From the NCBI GenBank assembly GCA_019931185.1, contig JAINDK010000052.1, forward strand, positions 1-64,000: DNA of 64,000 nt. The letters run 5' to 3'. This document shows, one piece after another, positions 62,144 to 64,000 of the stretch. Position 1 is the first letter of the stretch. Each line of letters starts with the position of its first letter. The notes below the pieces were generated by a model. It was not told where the DNA came from. It saw only the letters and a program-made list of their open reading frames with translations, and did no database searches. Both the position numbers and the translations under genes were made by a program. This stretch comes from Bryobacter sp. CoA8 C33. GTDB taxonomy: Bacteria; Acidobacteriota; Terriglobia; Bryobacterales; Bryobacteraceae.

Positions 62144-64000
62144 TATTCCACTCCACACCTTCGCAACATACTCCCCAATAACTCTTCCTGCCCCTGCATC
62201 GCCCAGCGATACGAGGCCCCAGCTTTCTTCCGCCACTCCCCCGCCCGGCGGTACTCCTGACACCCTTCTCCCCCCAAGCCTTCCTCCAACCTTCCCCGGT
62301 ACAACGCCAGTTCCATCTCCACCCCGGCACTGAACTCAACCCCAAATTTTCTCAACCACTCCACTTCCTCAACCAACAGCTCCTTCGCTTTCTCCCAATG
62401 CTTTTTCGCCAACATCAACCCGGCCCACGCCCGCATCGGATACAGCAACGACTGCCGCGCAAACACATTGCTCGGATCCGCCTGCGCCATGGCCTTGCGC
62501 AACTCATGGCCCTCCTCAAAGTACTTCTCCGCGCCCGTCCGATCCCCGGCCCACTCCAAAGCATTCGCATAGGCCACAAGGCTGAAGCCTAAATCCACCC
62601 GCGCACCGGCGTCCGTCGCATCCTCCTTTAACCTCTGCCGGTCCAGCCTCAGCGCCTCCCCGGCATGTAAGAGCGCCCCCTTCCCGTCTTTCGGATTGAT
62701 TAAGTGCTTATGCACCAGCGCCATGTCCCGCATCGACTCCTTGTCCCGTGGGTTCTTCTGGAGGTTCCGCCCAAACCACTCCATGGCCTTTTCAAAACTC
62801 GCCACCTCGTTACCGTGCGACTGCGCCCGGATGAAGTAATAACTCCCAATTGCCCGGTTCAGGCGGTAGTCGTCCCCCACCCGTCGCCACATCTGCATCC
62901 ACCGCCGTTCATACTCAAGCCACACCTCCCCTCCAGGCTTTCCCAATCGCGGCCAACCCTCATACTCCGAGAAAAACTTCGCTTCCCATTAAGCCCGCGC
63001 CCGCGCGGCATGATTTGGGTCGCGCTCGGAAAGCTCCTGCCACAAAGCCATCGCTTATGCCTGTTCCTCCCGCGCCCGCGCCGCATTCCCCAGATTGCCG
63101 CCACCCCCGGCGAACAACTCGGCCAGTTGAAGATGCGCCGTCGCCTGCAGGTCCTTGAGCAGCAGCATGGTCCTGTCCGATCCCTTCAGCCCTTCCCATT
63201 TCCTGAGCAGGTTTTCGAGCATGCGAACGCTCACCTCCATTCCCCCCGAAAGCTTCGACACATCCGTTCTCGCCGCTTCGATGGCACTGTTAAATACACG
63301 CAGCATCTCAAGCGTACTCGCCTCGGTTAACGCACTCATCTTTCGCGCCAACTCCGCCTGCTGCTCCGCCCGCTGCCGCTCTCTCGCCTACACAGGCCGG
63401 CCCTCCAAACACCGCTCCAGATCCCCCGCCAACTCACCCACGCTTCGATACCGCAACTCCGGCTCCATCGCGACCGCCTTCCTCAACACCGCCATCAACT
63501 CACCACCCACTCCCGCCTCCGGCAAGCGAAACCGCCCCGCTTCTTCTAACACCTGCCTCAGCCCCAGTTGGCTCCACCTCCTTGCCCTCTCTCCCGTCAT
63601 CATCTCGTATAGAATCAGCCCCAGCGAATACACATCCGTCAGCGTGCTCACCATCTCCCCGCAAATCTGCTCCGGACTCGCATAATCCACACTGAACGCC
63701 CGCCGCAGCGTCATCGCTGCCTCCTCGCCCTGTTCATTGAGAATCTTCCCGATCCCAAAATCCAGCAGCTTCGGCTCCCCCTCCGCCGTAACCAGCACAT
63801 TCTGCGGCTTCAGATCCCGATGGATCACTAGATTCGCATGTGCATACTCCACCGCCCCGCAAATCTTCAAAAACAGCCGCACCTTCTCGCCTATTCCGTA
63901 TTCGCCCGCCCCCAACGCCTCGAGCAACGGCCGTCCCTCCACGTACTCCATCACAAAGTTCGGCGCATCCCCAGCCCCGCGCTCACATCCAGCAATCGTG
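62143..64000 (-). pseudogene. Ser/Thr protein kinase with TPR C-terminal region, three in-frame stops, cut by window edge
   Basis: A single minus-strand frame runs from the window edge to the stop at 62143 with no frameshift, but is interrupted by TAG 63388-63390, TAA 63055-63057 and TAA 62989-62991. The kinase part has the hinge FVMEYVEG, catalytic loop HRDLKPQN, DFGIGK, SPEQICG (APE-like) and the final RYRSVGEL. The first stop falls just after the kinase domain (ECLEGRPV-like end), the other two in the TPR-rich sensor region (NLQKNPRDKES, DPSNVFARQSLL). Translation across the stops stays continuous (QRAEQQAELARKMSALTEAS; LWQELSERDPNHAARARA). Confidence 0.85.

Noticed and set aside
62143-64000. 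Stop-codon recoding in the kinase-TPR gene
   Set aside because: Two of the three stops are TAA, which ends many ordinary genes here, so decay or sequence error is simpler.

Overview
The window is GC-rich chromosomal DNA from a Gram-negative bacterium. It carries lipid A genes (lpxA, lpxD), a TolC/RND efflux set and a TonB-like protein. The mix of large secreted hypothetical proteins, Tat-tagged sugar enzymes, a 3-keto-disaccharide hydrolase (DUF1080) protein, a ThuA protein, a sulfatase, a DUF6677-like membrane protein and a TPR Ser/Thr kinase fits Acidobacteria best, probably the Solibacter/Bryobacter group. That placement is inference from gene content, not from a marker phylogeny.

Layout. 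1-351: the 5' end of an IS630-type transposase at the edge, then an AT-rich dyad. 352-5698: an unknown gene, then on the minus strand a three-subunit molybdenum hydroxylase (Tat-exported 2Fe-2S subunit, Moco subunit, FAD subunit) followed by a small Cys-rich protein and a DUF1326 protein. 5803-11834: methyltransferase, a large GH63-like glucosidase, a LMW phosphatase, a decayed amidase and threonine synthase. 11867-21233: secreted M14 peptidase, then a type IV pilus/type II secretion operon (PilB/GspE ATPase, PilM, PilN, PilO, PilP-like, atypical pseudopilin) ending in an AlkD-like gene. 21230-28295: a degenerate LuxR-type regulator, membrane and secreted proteins, miaB, a bifunctional-nuclease-family gene, exported mannonate dehydratase and a zinc-knuckle protein.

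28342-36280: the coupled minus-strand set lpxA-tolC-RND-adaptor, lpxD divergent from it, and an orphan histidine kinase. 36287-43438: two Gfo/Idh/MocA oxidoreductases, thiE-like, modC, modB, ThuA, TonB-like and small membrane proteins. 43490-53963: hydroxyacid dehydrogenase, threonine dehydratase-like enzyme, CoA-transferase, mutarotase-like protein, aminotransferase, purF-purL-purQ and a small conserved protein. 54019-58017: YjbR-like, DUF72, tRNA-Glu(CTC), DUF1080 and sulfatase genes. 58042-59252 is a gene graveyard: HicA-like remnant, truncated caspase-like protein, broken antitoxin and broken ParE-like toxin. 59264-62090: SSS symporter plus an exported galactonate dehydratase. 62143-64000: a Ser/Thr kinase-TPR gene read in one frame but cut by three in-frame stops.

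The genome is very compact. Same-strand genes are mostly joined by ATGA/TGATG overlaps. Five convergent pairs share a single CTAA (or TTAG) tetranucleotide holding both stop codons. At least seven transcription-first genes have a -10-like hexamer exactly at -12 to -7 from the start codon, always with A in position 2 and T in position 6, and mostly no Shine-Dalgarno; this points to leaderless mRNAs. The clearest case is lpxA/lpxD, which diverge from 9 bp with mirrored -10 boxes built partly from each other's start codons. No CRISPR array, prophage or intact defence system was seen.
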